DNA from: Rhizobium sp. Root1334
GTDB lineage: Bacteria > Pseudomonadota > Alphaproteobacteria > Rhizobiales > Rhizobiaceae
Assembly: GCF_001426665.1 (NCBI RefSeq)
Contig: NZ_LMEY01000012.1
Coordinates: forward strand, 248,001 to 312,000
Length of the DNA: 64,000 nt
Reading direction: 5' to 3'
Position numbers and translations under genes: made by a program. Positions 45,628 through 60,526 of this stretch are shown here, piece after piece; position 1 is the first letter of the stretch, and every line of letters begins with the position of its first letter. The notes below the pieces were generated by a model. It saw only the letters and a list, made by a program, of their open reading frames with translations. It did no database searches and was not told where the DNA came from.

Positions 45628-46079
45628 TGAACTTGCGCCAGGCATTGGCAGGTGCAGGGCACGCATTGCGTTCCATCGCAGATAATGAAACAGGTGCAGG
45701 TATCGCGAGCCTGTGACCTTACTTTCATGCGAAGCCCTGCCCGCCGTACATCCGCCAAGGCGCCGTTCTGTCTCGGGAACGCCGCACCTTGTGCGCTCGT
45801 GGAGTTCGTCTGGCTGATTACCGCGTCTCGCCGGACCCAGACGGCGACCGCTCCGAGACTGGATTTAGGCAAGTCGGCAGTTGCGACGATGTCGCTTTCG
45901 GCGATCTCGATACCACCAGATAGGTCATTGAGCCGGAAAATCAGCTTTATGTGCCCCTCGCGGCGAGACGGCGCAACAAATCCGGTGAATGCAACGGCAT
46001 TTTCGCTGCCCGCCTCCAGCAGGCGCGACACCAATGCGTTCGTCTTCAGCGCTTTTCCCGAATCCGGTTCCTTGGCCAT
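45624..46079 (-). CDS. Protein with Cys-rich C-terminus, possible RiPP-like precursor
   Basis: A 151-aa protein. Residues 1-88 look folded (NAVAFTGFVAPSRREGHIKL, DLPKSSLGAVAVWVRRDAVI); 90-125 are a flexible basic linker; the end has seven cysteines at 128, 130, 134, 139, 142, 144 and 146 (DTCTCFIICDGTQCVPCTCQ), and no cysteine occurs before. Start at ATG 46079 with AAGGAG spaced 6 nt. The layout of folded or leader part plus a short Cys-dense tail, coupled to a second gene, is that of a modified peptide precursor or a metal-binding tail. No family recognised. Confidence 0.65.
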   Translation of the reverse strand: MAKEPDSGKALKTNALVSRLLEAGSENAVAFTGFVAPSRREGHIKLIFRLNDLSGGIEIAESDIVATADLPKSSLGAVAVWVRRDAVISQTNSTSAQGAAFPRQNGALADVRRAGLRMKVRSQARDTCTCFIICDGTQCVPCTCQCLAQVQ

Positions 46080-46696
46080 CATGATCTCCTTGTGGCTTGC
46101 CAAGCTGCTGCGGCAATTAGACATGTCCGCGATCGCGATCGACATTAAGAAAACTTCATCTCTGGCAGAAAACGTGGCGATAGAACGCTCGACCCGCGCA
46201 ATCAAACTGAGCCAGTTAGGTCACGCCACGTTTAAAACGGCATGCTTTCGTTTGGCGGCGAATCCAGCCGCCCTGTTTCACCCGGATAGGTTTCGGCTCC
46301 CTCTGAAATTGGATGAAACCAATTCTTTATATTCATCAATACTCACATATGCACGAAGTTGCGATGTTCGGCAACAGGTTGCATTGATCATCGTAGCGGC
46401 TTCCCCGAAAGCACGGGAGCAAATTCTGCTTTCTTTCCATGCAACTCCCTCTGGTTGATCGACCGGCATTCTCCTATGATCTGGGACAGGATGAGGGATC
46501 GACTGGTGTTACACCCAATCTACCGAAGAAGCTCTCACGCCATTGGCAAACCTCAAGAATTTAATTCAATAAATAAAAACAACCAATTGATATTAGTGTG
46601 TATTTGTAAAATACGAAAAACCTAACTCCAGTGAAAAACCATTTTCTCTCGACATACGTATCCTGTCTATCGCGATGGTCAGCAAGGAGATGGCAA
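46080..46696. other. Intergenic region upstream of the Cys-rich gene
   Basis: About 600 bp, more AT-rich toward 46560-46640. It must contain the promoters of two divergent units. No gene or terminator is clear. Confidence 0.4.
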
Positions 46697-47119
46697 ATGA
46701 TCCGGACATTCAAAGCCTGCGCATGCATTGCCATTCTCTTGGCTACGGCGCCGCTATCCCAGGCGGCGGAGCCTGTCGATACGGCCCAGTCGATCATCCA
46801 GAACCAGATCGAAGCCTTTCTCCACGATGATGCCGAGACGGCCTATTCTTTTGCCTCCCCGCAGATCAGGCAAAAGTTTCCAGACAAAAGCGTCTTCTTC
46901 GATATGGTCAAACGTAGCTATGCGCCGGTCTACCGCCCCGGCAATTTCGCCTTTGGGCGCAACAAGATCGAGAGCGGTACGGTGGTGCAGGAAGTGCTGA
47001 TATCCGGGCCAGACGGCAAGGATTGGACGGCATTGTATTTTCTCGTCAGGCAACCCGATGGCACCTACAAAATCAACGGCGTACAGCTGCTTCGGCAAAC
47101 GCCAGGCCCCGAAATTTAA
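46697..47119 (+). CDS. DUF4864 family exported protein
   Basis: A 140-aa protein with signal peptide (MIRTFKACACIAILLATAPLSQA) and a conserved domain: IIQNQIEAFLHDDAETAYSF, ASPQIRQKFPDKSVFFDMVK, YAPVYRPGNFAFG. AAGGAG sits 7 nt before ATG 46697. This is a common, uncharacterised NTF2-like periplasmic protein of alphaproteobacteria. Confidence 0.85.
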   Translation: MIRTFKACACIAILLATAPLSQAAEPVDTAQSIIQNQIEAFLHDDAETAYSFASPQIRQKFPDKSVFFDMVKRSYAPVYRPGNFAFGRNKIESGTVVQEVLISGPDGKDWTALYFLVRQPDGTYKINGVQLLRQTPGPEI

Positions 47120-47215
47120 ACAACCGAAATAACGCAACTCTGCACTGTGGTGCATTGACGTTAACGCGCACGCTCCCTTAGACATAACAGCCTAATTAAG
47201 CCGGGAGAATTAAGC

Positions 47216-48403
47216 GTGAATTTGCCACTGCAGAAAGTTTGCGACATTTATGATCTCTTCGATCCGGAGATCGATAGTATCCTTCGGGACGATCTGAAAT
47301 CCATTCCCTTCGGTTCGCGGCGTGCATGGGAGTTCGCAATGATCTTCCGGGCCTTGGCCCAAAAGGGTAAGTTGACCCCTGTGGCCCAGGGCCTTGCGAT
47401 GGGTGCCGGGACAGAAAAGCTAATTTATGCGATTGTTCCACGCGTCGCGAAGACGATGGTTACCGATCTCTACCTGCCGAACAGCGGCTGGGTCGGCGTG
47501 CGCACGGACAATCCGCGCGATCTTATCCTGCAGAAGGCACCTTGGCCGATTGACGCGCAGAAGGTCGATGCCATGGCCATGGATATGCGTAAACTCGACT
47601 TTCCTGACGAGAGCTTCGATTTCTGCTGGTCGACGGGTTCCTTCGAGCACATCGGACGCGACGAAGATTTCCTCCGCCACTTTAGCGAAGTCGAACGTGT
47701 GCTGAAACCGGGGGGCGTCTACGCCTTCACCACCGCCATTACGTTTGGCGGCGTCACGGAGCCTATTCCACACAACTACTATTTCGATCCCAATCATCTG
47801 ATTGACCTGATCCATGCATCGCCGCTGCATGCGGAACCGGTTTTCGATTGCTTCGTGCGCGATCACATCTTCAACCGCCCTCATCCCGAACGTCTCCAGG
47901 ATTACGGGTTCGATCCTGGCAGGAAGTTCTCCAAGCCGATCGTCTCCTTCCGCCGCGGGATTCTTCTGGCGGCGAATGTGATGGTACTGACAAAGGACGC
48001 CAGCCGCGCGAAGGTGCGACCCGAGGTGCGTGGACTTGAGGAATCGCGCAAGCGCCTTACGAGCCAGGCAGACGGCTATCTGCGCGATCTCTGGTCGGAG
48101 TTCCAATATCTTCAGACAACAGCGGAAAAAGGCGGCCTGAGCATCCAGCCTCAAGTCTTTGGCAACGGCGCTGCGCTGATCGACGTCATCATTCCGAAGG
48201 GCGGTCCTGACAAGCTGAAATGGACCGTCAAGCATCGCCCGATTTCCGGGAGCGTGACCTGGGAAACGTTGCAGACAGGCAAGCTGACCGCGAATGACAG
48301 CACTTTCCGCTTCGAGACGAAACGCGATCGTCTGTACTCCATCAAGCTGTCAAATGCGGCAGGCGACCTCAGCCGCATCATCGTCAAGGCGAAATTAGCC
48401 TGA
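47216..48403 (+). CDS. Class I SAM-dependent methyltransferase
   Basis: A 395-aa protein; GTG 47216 has GGGAGA upstream. The methyltransferase core (about residues 60-200) shows GLAMGAGTEKLIYAI in place of motif I, VTDLYLPNSGW (acidic end of beta 2), AMDMRKLDFPDESFDFCWST (beta 3/4) and VERVLKPGGVYAFTTAI. A C-terminal ~130-residue beta-rich extension follows. The substrate is unknown; similar proteins are linked to surface polysaccharide or small-molecule methylation. Confidence 0.8.
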   Translation: MNLPLQKVCDIYDLFDPEIDSILRDDLKSIPFGSRRAWEFAMIFRALAQKGKLTPVAQGLAMGAGTEKLIYAIVPRVAKTMVTDLYLPNSGWVGVRTDNPRDLILQKAPWPIDAQKVDAMAMDMRKLDFPDESFDFCWSTGSFEHIGRDEDFLRHFSEVERVLKPGGVYAFTTAITFGGVTEPIPHNYYFDPNHLIDLIHASPLHAEPVFDCFVRDHIFNRPHPERLQDYGFDPGRKFSKPIVSFRRGILLAANVMVLTKDASRAKVRPEVRGLEESRKRLTSQADGYLRDLWSEFQYLQTTAEKGGLSIQPQVFGNGAALIDVIIPKGGPDKLKWTVKHRPISGSVTWETLQTGKLTANDSTFRFETKRDRLYSIKLSNAAGDLSRIIVKAKLA

Positions 48404-48413
48404 ACTCAGCCTC

Positions 48414-49544
48414 TCAGAGTGGCGCCAGGTCTCCTTGGCGCCATTCTTCCTGCGTCTCTTCCATGAAGGCGGCATAGCGGCCCTCCTCGATTGCCGTGCG
48501 GATACCTGCCATCAATTCCTGGTAATAGGCCAGGTTGTTCCAAGTCAGCAGCATGCCACCCAGGCTCTCGTCGGCACGCACGAGATGATGCAGGTAGGCG
48601 CGCGAATAGTCGCGTGACGCCGGGCAGGCCGACTGATCGTCGAGCGGCCGGGTATCTTCCGCATGACGGGCATTGCGCAGGTTGACGCGGCCGCGCCGGG
48701 TGAACGCCAGGCCGTGACGGCCAGCGCGTGTAGGCATGACGCAATCGAACATGTCGATGCCACGGGCCACGGATTTCAGGATATCATCAGGGGTACCGAC
48801 GCCCATCAGGTAGCGCGGCTTTTCTACCGACAGTTCCGGGCACGTGATGTCAAGCATGTCGAGCATGACGGCCTGCGGCTCGCCGACAGCAAGGCCGCCG
48901 ATCGCATAGCCCTTGAGATCAAGCCCAGACAGCGCCTGTGCCGAACGGACACGCAGCGCCGGCACATCGCCGCCCTGAACGATACCGAACATCGCCTTGC
49001 CCGGCTGATCGCCAAAAGCAGTCTTGCAGCGGTCGGCCCAGCGAAGCGACATTTCCATTGCGCGTTCAATATCAGTGGGTTCTGCCGGAAGTCTCACACA
49101 TTCATCGAGCTGCATCTGGATGTCGCTGTCGAGCAAACCCTGGATTTCGATCGAGCGCTCCGGCGACATGTGATGCAACGCACCATCGACATGGCTCTTG
49201 AAGGTCACGCCTTTTTCGTCAAGCTTGCGCAGGCCCGCGAGCGACATGACCTGGAAACCGCCGCTATCGGTCAGGATCGGATAGGGCCAACGGATCAGCT
49301 CATGCAGACCGCCCAAACGCGCCACGCGCTCCGGGCCTGGACGCAGCATCAGGTGATAGGTGTTGCCGAGGATGATATCGGCGCCGAGATCGCGGACCTG
49401 ATCGAGATACATCGCCTTGACCGTGCCGACGGTTCCGACCGGCATGAAGGCCGGCGTGCGGATTTCGCCGCGCGGCATCGATACCGTGCCGCGACGGGCC
49501 TTGCCATCAGTTGCCTTGATGTTGAACTGAAAAGTCTCGGTCAT
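48414..49544 (-). CDS. tgt: Queuine tRNA-ribosyltransferase (tRNA-guanine transglycosylase)
   Basis: A 376-aa TIM-barrel enzyme that exchanges G34 for preQ1 in tRNAs for Asp, Asn, His and Tyr. Catalytic regions: [11 protein letters not shown] (Asp93), GGLAVGEP and the nucleophile region [16 protein letters not shown] (Asp267). In the zinc site, the usual C-x-C-x2-C is Ser305-Ala-Cys307-Pro-Ala-Ser310 ([19 protein letters not shown]), so two of three Cys ligands are Ser. ATG 49544 overlaps the queA stop (ATGA): queA and tgt act in successive queuosine steps. Confidence 0.95.
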   Translation of the reverse strand: MTETFQFNIKATDGKARRGTVSMPRGEIRTPAFMPVGTVGTVKAMYLDQVRDLGADIILGNTYHLMLRPGPERVARLGGLHELIRWPYPILTDSGGFQVMSLAGLRKLDEKGVTFKSHVDGALHHMSPERSIEIQGLLDSDIQMQLDECVRLPAEPTDIERAMEMSLRWADRCKTAFGDQPGKAMFGIVQGGDVPALRVRSAQALSGLDLKGYAIGGLAVGEPQAVMLDMLDITCPELSVEKPRYLMGVGTPDDILKSVARGIDMFDCVMPTRAGRHGLAFTRRGRVNLRNARHAEDTRPLDDQSACPASRDYSRAYLHHLVRADESLGGMLLTWNNLAYYQELMAGIRTAIEEGRYAAFMEETQEEWRQGDLAPL

Positions 49545-50626
49545 GTTGCATCCCGGAAAAGCAGGCTGGAATCGCCGTAGGAATAGAATCGGTAGCCGGT
49601 TTCGATGGCGTGCTCGTAAGCGCGCCGCATGGTGTCCATGCCACTGAAGGCCGAAACGAGCATGAACAGCGTCGACTTCGGCAGATGGAAATTGGTCATC
49701 AGCATGTCGACGGCGCGGAAACGATAACCGGGCGTGATGAAAATGCCGGTCGGGCCGGACCATGGGCGGATGTCGCCATTCTCCTCAGCGGCACTCTCGA
49801 TCAGCCGCAGCGAGGTGGTGCCGACACAGACGATGCGCCCGCCCCTCGCCCTGACGGCGTTCAGCCGTTCGGCCACGTCAGCGCTGACATGGCCGATCTC
49901 CTGATGCATGACGTGATCGTCGGTATCGTCAACCTTCATTGGTAGAAACGTGCCAGCGCCCACGTGCAGGGTGACGAAATGGCGCTCGACGCCAAGCGCA
50001 TCCAGTGCCTCGAACAGGCGATCAGTGAAATGGAGGCCAGCAGTCGGCGCTGCAACGGCCCCATGTTCGCGCGCGTAAACCGTCTGGTAGTCGGTGCGGT
50101 CCTGCTCGTCTTCGGGGCGCTTGGAGGCAATATAGGGAGGCAGCGGAATATGGCCGACGGCAAGGATCGCTTCATCCAGCGCCGGGCCGGAAAGATCGAA
50201 CCGCAGCGTCACCTCGCCTGCGTCGCCTTTCTCTTCAACAGTCGCGTCCAGCGCGCCTGTGAGACAGGTGTTGGTGCCGTGGCCGAATTCGATGCGATCG
50301 CCGGGCTTGAGACGTTTGGCGGGGCGCGCGAACGCCTTCCAACGGTCGGCAGCGATACGCATATGCAACGTCAGGGAAACCTGCGTGACGACATCCTCGC
50401 CGCGGCGGCGAATCCCCTCCAGTTGAGCTGGAATGACCTTGGTATCATTGAAAACGAGAGCATCACCCGGACGAAGGAAGGATGGCAGATCCACGACGCT
50501 ACGATCGATCAGCTGATCGCTTTCTTGCGGCTGGACAACGAGCAGCCGGGCGCTGTCGCGCGGGCTTGCGGGCCTCAGCGCTATATTATCCTCGGGGAGA
50601 TCGAAATCGAACAAATCGACGCGCAT
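49541..50626 (-). CDS. queA: S-adenosylmethionine:tRNA ribosyltransferase-isomerase
   Basis: A 361-aa enzyme that adds the cyclopentane ring of queuosine from SAM. Signatures: [68 protein letters not shown]-type [13 protein letters not shown] and [12 protein letters not shown] 50626 has GAAGAG upstream. Operon ppiA-ppiB-queA-tgt is probable, though a strong hairpin separates ppiB and queA. Confidence 0.95.
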   Translation of the reverse strand: MRVDLFDFDLPEDNIALRPASPRDSARLLVVQPQESDQLIDRSVVDLPSFLRPGDALVFNDTKVIPAQLEGIRRRGEDVVTQVSLTLHMRIAADRWKAFARPAKRLKPGDRIEFGHGTNTCLTGALDATVEEKGDAGEVTLRFDLSGPALDEAILAVGHIPLPPYIASKRPEDEQDRTDYQTVYAREHGAVAAPTAGLHFTDRLFEALDALGVERHFVTLHVGAGTFLPMKVDDTDDHVMHQEIGHVSADVAERLNAVRARGGRIVCVGTTSLRLIESAAEENGDIRPWSGPTGIFITPGYRFRAVDMLMTNFHLPKSTLFMLVSAFSGMDTMRRAYEHAIETGYRFYSYGDSSLLFRDAT

Positions 50627-50647
50627 CAAAACTCTTCTTTAAACGGC

Positions 50648-50690
50648 AAACCCGCCCCGGCGCCTTTTCCAGGCGATCCGGGACGGGTTT
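50648..50690. terminator. Strong hairpin between ppiB and queA
   Basis: Nested stems AAACCCG/CGGGTTT, CCCGG/CCGGG and CGCCT/AGGCG. Only short T-runs follow, so it may attenuate rather than stop transcription into queA. Confidence 0.6.
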
Positions 50691-50705
50691 TGGCAATAGC
50701 CTGAA

Positions 50706-51215
50706 TTAGGCGTTGGCGGCAAGTTTCATCGACACGATGGTGTCAGGATCCTTGACGGGCTCGCCCCTCTTGATCTTGTCGACATTTTCCATGCCGGAAA
50801 TGACCTGGCCCCAGACCGAATACTGCTTGTTCAGCCATGGGCTGTCGGTGAAGCAGATGAAGAACTGCGAATTGGCCGAGTTCGGCATCTGGCTGCGCGC
50901 CATCGAGCACGTGCCACGCACGTGGCTCATGTTGGAGAATTCAGCCTTGAGGTCCGGCTTGGAGGAGCCGCCCATCCCGGCGCGGGCCGGATTGAAGTCC
51001 TTGCCACCGGTCTTGCCGTACTGCACGTCGCCGGTCTGCGCCATGAAGTCGTCGATGACGCGGTGAAACACGACGCCGTCATAGGCGCCTTCGGCGCACA
51101 GTTCCTTGATGCGGGCAACGTGGCCCGGCGCCAGGTCCGGCAAAAGCTGGATGACGACCTGCCCCTTGGTGGTTTCCATGATGATGGTGTTTTCAGGATC
51201 CTTGATCTCTGTCAC
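50706..51215 (-). CDS. ppiB: Cytoplasmic cyclophilin-type peptidyl-prolyl isomerase
   Basis: A 169-aa cyclophilin without signal peptide. Core motifs: VVFHRVIDDFMAQTGD, GTCSMARSQMPNSANSQFFI and WGQVISGMENVDKI. Upstream GAAGGAGAAGG is a good ribosome site. It is paired with the exported paralogue directly upstream, a common rhizobial arrangement. Confidence 0.93.
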   Translation of the reverse strand: MTEIKDPENTIIMETTKGQVVIQLLPDLAPGHVARIKELCAEGAYDGVVFHRVIDDFMAQTGDVQYGKTGGKDFNPARAGMGGSSKPDLKAEFSNMSHVRGTCSMARSQMPNSANSQFFICFTDSPWLNKQYSVWGQVISGMENVDKIKRGEPVKDPDTIVSMKLAANA

Positions 51216-51256
51216 GGCCTTCTCCTTCTTGTTAAAGCGGGCGTTTCAAAACGCGA

Positions 51257-51826
51257 TTACTTGCCGACCTTGACGCTGATCATCCGGTCGGGATCGGTGA
51301 CGGAACCGTTGTTGGCTTCGTCGCCCTTCTTGATCTTGTCGACATTGTCCATGCCTTCGACGACCTGTCCGACCACCGTGTACTGGCCGTTCAGGAAGTC
51401 ACCGGGGGCGAACATGATGAAGAACTGGGAATTGGCGGAATTCGGGTCCTGGCTGCGGGCCATGCCGACCGTACCGCGCGCAAACGGTACCTTGGAAAAT
51501 TCAGCCTCGACGTTCGGCTTGGACGAGCCGCCCATGCCGGCCATCTCCGGCTTGAAATCCTTCTCCATATTGCCGTACTGGACATCGCCGGTCTGAGCCA
51601 TGAAGCCCGGGATGACGCGGTGGAAGGCGACATTGTTGTAATCGCCTGCTTCGGTCAGTTCCTTGATGCGCGCGACATGCTTGGGCGCAACATCCGGCAT
51701 CAGCTCGATGACGACCGGGCCGTCCTTCAGCGTGATGGTGATGTATTCCTTGGCCTGGGCGAAGGCATTGCTGGTCAGGGATGCGAGGACAACGGCGCCT
51801 GCGAAAGCGAGTTGGAGAATTTTCAT
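51257..51826 (-). CDS. ppiA: Periplasmic cyclophilin-type peptidyl-prolyl isomerase
   Basis: A 189-aa cyclophilin with a signal peptide (MKILQLAFAGAVVLASLTSNAFA). Core motifs: VAFHRVIPGFMAQTGDVQYG, GTVGMARSQDPNSANSQFFI, VVGQVVEGMDNVDKI. ATG 51826 has GGGAG upstream. It probably assists folding of exported proteins. Confidence 0.93.
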   Translation of the reverse strand: MKILQLAFAGAVVLASLTSNAFAQAKEYITITLKDGPVVIELMPDVAPKHVARIKELTEAGDYNNVAFHRVIPGFMAQTGDVQYGNMEKDFKPEMAGMGGSSKPNVEAEFSKVPFARGTVGMARSQDPNSANSQFFIMFAPGDFLNGQYTVVGQVVEGMDNVDKIKKGDEANNGSVTDPDRMISVKVGK

Positions 51827-51855
51827 ATGAGCTCCCATGGAAATAAAAGAAAACG

Positions 51856-52350
51856 TCAGGATTTGCGTTTTGCGTTCAGGGCCGCATGAACGGCCTTGGG
51901 TACGAAGGCGCTGACATCACCGCCCATGGCAGCGATCTGGCGAACCAATGTGGCGGTAATGGGCCGCGAGGCCGTACCGGCCGGAAGAAACAGGGTCTGG
52001 ATATCCGGCGCCATTTGCCGGTTCATGCCCGCCATCTGCATCTCATAATCGAGGTCCGTGCCGTCTCGCAAGCCGCGGACCAGAAGCGAAGCGCCATGTT
52101 TTCGCGCGGCATCGACAACGAGATTATCAAAGGAAACGACCGAGATATCGGCGGCCCTTTCAGGAAGGAATTCCTTGAGCGACTGCGCAATGAGGGCGGC
52201 GCGCTCTTCAAAGGAAAACAGTGGCGTCTTGCCAGGATGAACACCGATCGCAACGATAACCGCCGACGCAACATTCAGCGCCTGCACCAGCACGTCGAGG
52301 TGGCCGTTCGTCATCGGGTCGAAGGAGCCGGGATAAAAAGCAGTGGTCAT
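51856..52350 (-). CDS. coaD: Phosphopantetheine adenylyltransferase
   Basis: A 164-aa nucleotidyltransferase of CoA synthesis: [20 protein letters not shown] with the T/HxGH-type site, [20 protein letters not shown], and [20 protein letters not shown]. Start chosen at ATG 52350 where the family begins. Upstream genes gyrA and two microproteins are separated by terminators. Confidence 0.95.
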   Translation of the reverse strand: MTTAFYPGSFDPMTNGHLDVLVQALNVASAVIVAIGVHPGKTPLFSFEERAALIAQSLKEFLPERAADISVVSFDNLVVDAARKHGASLLVRGLRDGTDLDYEMQMAGMNRQMAPDIQTLFLPAGTASRPITATLVRQIAAMGGDVSAFVPKAVHAALNAKRKS

Positions 52351-52572
52351 CGCGCCTGTTTCCATTTCGAAGCCTTGTGTCACGGTCTGCGGGCAATCGC
52401 AAGGGAGCACGCTTGCCGCTCCACGTGTTCCCTTTGGAACAGCAGCCCGATGACATGAACGCTAAATGAAGAGTGTGTTCAAGGTTGTTTCAAGGACGGG
52501 CTTGTACATCGTCAAGTAGAGAACGGAACTTTTTCCAGTCAAGGCCGTTTACTGGCTGAAAGGATCACCGCT

Positions 52573-52695
52573 ATGGCACTTATTCTTCTGTCTATGACCA
52601 TGTTCTTTGTCATGCTTTTTGCAACGGCAAACGCGATCAGAAACGAAGCGCGCAATGACGGGCCTCACCTTAATCGTACGCGTTTGTTAAAGTAG
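52573..52695 (+). CDS. Microprotein, single membrane helix
   Basis: A 40-aa protein (MALILLSMTMFFVMLFATAN...) with one hydrophobic helix followed by a polar tail (IRNEARNDGPHLNRTRLLK). AAGGAT lies before the ATG. It is the first of a tandem microprotein pair. Too short for standard gene calls; unknown function. Confidence 0.45.
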   Translation: MALILLSMTMFFVMLFATANAIRNEARNDGPHLNRTRLLK

Positions 52696-52708
52696 AGGAT
52701 GAACTACA

Positions 52709-52849
52709 ATGGCCATCACAATGATGATCATATCGGCAGTGATCAGTATCGTGTTCCTGGTCGATTTCGCCAAAACAATTTTCGAACTTCAGCGCGACAG
52801 AAGCGCAATGAAAGCAATGAGCCGCGACGCCGGCGGTTTCAGCGTGTGA
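52709..52849 (+). CDS. Microprotein, single membrane helix
   Basis: A 46-aa protein (MAITMMIISAVISIVFLVDF...) with one N-terminal membrane helix and a charged tail (AKTIFELQRDRSAMKAMSRD). GAGGA lies upstream, 13 bp after the previous stop. A terminator follows at 52894. The tandem arrangement, ribosome sites and terminator make it likely that both are translated. Confidence 0.5.
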   Translation: MAITMMIISAVISIVFLVDFAKTIFELQRDRSAMKAMSRDAGGFSV

Positions 52850-52893
52850 CATTTTCAAAGTTCCACAGCGACAACCTCCAGTGCCGCTGTCAT

Positions 52894-52928
52894 AAAAGCC
52901 GGACGGTTCCCCTGCCAGTCCGGTTTTT
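52894..52928 (+). terminator. Terminator of the microprotein pair
   Basis: Stem AAAAGCCGGAC paired with GTCCGGTTTTT around a 13-nt loop. Confidence 0.8.
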
Positions 52929-52993
52929 CTTTGCCTTAATCAGCCCTGATGACGGCGGTTTGTATCACTGCTGCGCAAAGCCCGGGGTAAAAG

Positions 52994-53026
52994 AAAAAGC
53001 CGGGCGATGCGATCACCCGGCTTTTT
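52994..53026. terminator. Bidirectional terminator after gyrA
   Basis: Perfect 11-bp stem AAAAAGCCGGG/CCCGGCTTTTT with an 11-nt loop and T-runs on both strands, 22 bp beyond the gyrA stop. Confidence 0.9.
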
Positions 53027-53047
53027 GTAATAATGGGACGAAAGATT

Positions 53048-55843
<2,796 letters not shown>

Positions 55844-56074
55844 TTTCGATCACGATCTTTGTTCAGAATCAGACAGATTTTTATAGCCGAATGCGTTGGC
55901 GAGCGCCAATTTCGGGGCCGGGTTGTGAACAGCCTTTTAGGCTCATCGTCGCTCTTGCAGGCATTTGCAAGGCAAAAGCGGCTAAACGGTGAAGGACAGG
56001 TCTTTCATTCAGCGATCCCCTCGCCTAACAATTCATCAGACGGTCATCATAAACAAGGCCGCGAGGGGAATGGG
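55844..56074. other. gyrA/marC divergent promoter region
   Basis: 231 bp shared by two divergent genes; no further gene. Confidence 0.5.
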
Positions 56075-56704
56075 ATGTCTCATATCGACCTTTTGATCAA
56101 TGCGCTGACCACGATCCTGGTCACCATCGATCCGCCCGGCCTTGCGCCGATCTTCCTGAGCTTGACTGTCGGCATGAGCCGTCAGGAGCGCTTTCTGGTG
56201 GCGCGGCGTGGCACGCTGATCGCTTTTTTCATCCTGTCGGCGTTCGCTTTGTTCGGAAGTAGTATACTTGGCCTGCTCGGTATTTCCATCGGCGCCTTCC
56301 GGATTGCCGGCGGCCTGCTGCTGTTCTGGATCGCCTTCGAAATGATCTTCGAGAAGCGCAACGAGCGCAAGGAAAAGACCGGCGAAACTGCCATCACCCG
56401 CGATCACATTCACAATATCGCGGTTTTCCCGTTGGCATTGCCGCTGATTGCCGGCCCCGGCGCCATCTCGGCGACGATCCTGTTGTCCGGTTCGTTTTCG
56501 GCAACCATCGACCGTGTGCAGCTGATCCTGGTCATCGCCTTCTGCCTGGCCGTCCTGTTTGCCTCGCTCGTCATCGCCGAACGCATCGACCGGTTTTTAG
56601 GCGTCACCGGCCGCGCCATCCTGACACGCCTGCTCGGCGTCATCCTCGCGGCCTTGGCGGTGCAGTTCGTCGTCGATGGCGTCAAATCGACAATGGGGTT
56701 GTGA
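56075..56704 (+). CDS. MarC-family integral membrane protein
   Basis: A 209-aa protein with six hydrophobic segments. Signatures: LVTIDPPGLAPIFLSLTVGM near the N-terminus, FRIAGGLLLFWIAFEMIF, HNIAVFPLALPLIAGPGAIS (family hallmark) and GRAILTRLLGVILAALAVQF. GAGGGG precedes the ATG 56075. Function of MarC proteins is unclear; despite the name they are not proven multidrug transporters. Confidence 0.9.
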   Translation: MSHIDLLINALTTILVTIDPPGLAPIFLSLTVGMSRQERFLVARRGTLIAFFILSAFALFGSSILGLLGISIGAFRIAGGLLLFWIAFEMIFEKRNERKEKTGETAITRDHIHNIAVFPLALPLIAGPGAISATILLSGSFSATIDRVQLILVIAFCLAVLFASLVIAERIDRFLGVTGRAILTRLLGVILAALAVQFVVDGVKSTMGL

Positions 56705-56735
56705 TCACGCTCGATTGTGGCAGGTCCCATTGACG

Positions 56736-56763
56736 AAAAAGGCCCGGTTTCCCGGGCCTTTTT
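56736..56763. terminator. Bidirectional terminator between marC and ssb
   Basis: 12-bp stem AAAAAGGCCCGG/CCGGGCCTTTTT with a TTTC loop between convergent genes. Confidence 0.92.
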
Positions 56764-56781
56764 GACTGTAGATCGTTTGGA

Positions 56782-57315
56782 TCAGAACGGAATATCGTCG
56801 TCCATATCGCGCGAAAAATTCCCGCCGCTGCTGCTGCTGCTGCCGCGGCCCGATGGAGCCGAAGACGGGCGATCGTAGTCGCCGCCATAGTTGCTGGAAC
56901 CGCCGCCGACATTGCCACCGTAATCCGAGCCACCGCGGCCACCACCGGCACCCTGTCCGTCACCACGGCCGCCGAGCATGGTCAGCGTCGAGTTGAAGCC
57001 CTGCAGCACCACTTCCGTCGAATAACGGTCCTGGCCATCCTTGTCCTGCCATTTGCGGGTCTGCAGCTGGCCTTCGACATAGACCGTCGAGCCCTTCTTC
57101 AGATATTGCTCAGCAACCTTGCAGAGACCTTCGTTGAAGATCACCACACGATGCCATTCGGTCTTTTCCTTGCGCTCGCCGGAATTGCGGTCGCGCCAGC
57201 TTTCCGAAGTCGCAATGTTGAGGTTGGCGATCGGCTTGCCGTCCTGCGTGCGCCGGATTTCCGGGTCTGCCCCGAGGTTACCGATCAAAATCACCTTGTT
57301 GACACTGCCTGCCAT
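56782..57315 (-). CDS. ssb: Single-stranded DNA-binding protein
   Basis: A 177-aa protein: OB-fold ([60 protein letters not shown]), Gly/Ser-rich linker, and the acidic partner-binding tip DMDDDIPF. It is divergent from uvrA, and the LexA box in the shared gap could act on both. Confidence 0.97.
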   Translation of the reverse strand: MAGSVNKVILIGNLGADPEIRRTQDGKPIANLNIATSESWRDRNSGERKEKTEWHRVVIFNEGLCKVAEQYLKKGSTVYVEGQLQTRKWQDKDGQDRYSTEVVLQGFNSTLTMLGGRGDGQGAGGGRGGSDYGGNVGGGSSNYGGDYDRPSSAPSGRGSSSSSGGNFSRDMDDDIPF

Positions 57316-57442
57316 CTTGCTTTTCCCGCTATCCTGCCAGACCTTGCGGCCCGGCTTCCAAATTCAGAGCGCGCATCTTAGCGGCTGATGGCCAAGCATA
57401 CGCCCCTTTGCATCCTGTCATCCACAACAGTTTTCAAAATTC

Positions 57443-57457
57443 GTTCTTTCTTTGTTC
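57443..57457. promoter_or_regulatory. LexA (SOS) box of uvrA
   Basis: GTTC-TTTCTTT-GTTC is an exact alphaproteobacterial SOS box in the ssb-uvrA gap, 125 bp before the uvrA ATG. uvrA is an SOS gene in rhizobia. Confidence 0.85.
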
Positions 57458-57581
57458 TAATAAATCCGTAATATCCTGTCAACCGACTCGGGAAGGCTGA
57501 CTGTTTTTCGGATTGCGCCTCGACATGCGCTGTGCCGTACTTAAATAGAAGCTTTCAAATGCAGATACAAAGCTGGGCACG

Positions 57582-60503
<2,922 letters not shown>

Positions 60504-60526
60504 GGGATACGGGGAGAGGAAAGCGC

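Noticed and set aside
45652..46458. 268-codon plus-strand frame opposite the Cys-rich gene
   Set aside because: The minus-strand frame has a well-placed ribosome site and an ATGA coupling to the next gene; the plus-strand frame has neither and no domain.
48663..49580. 305-codon plus-strand frame opposite tgt
   Set aside because: Antisense shadow of a highly conserved gene.
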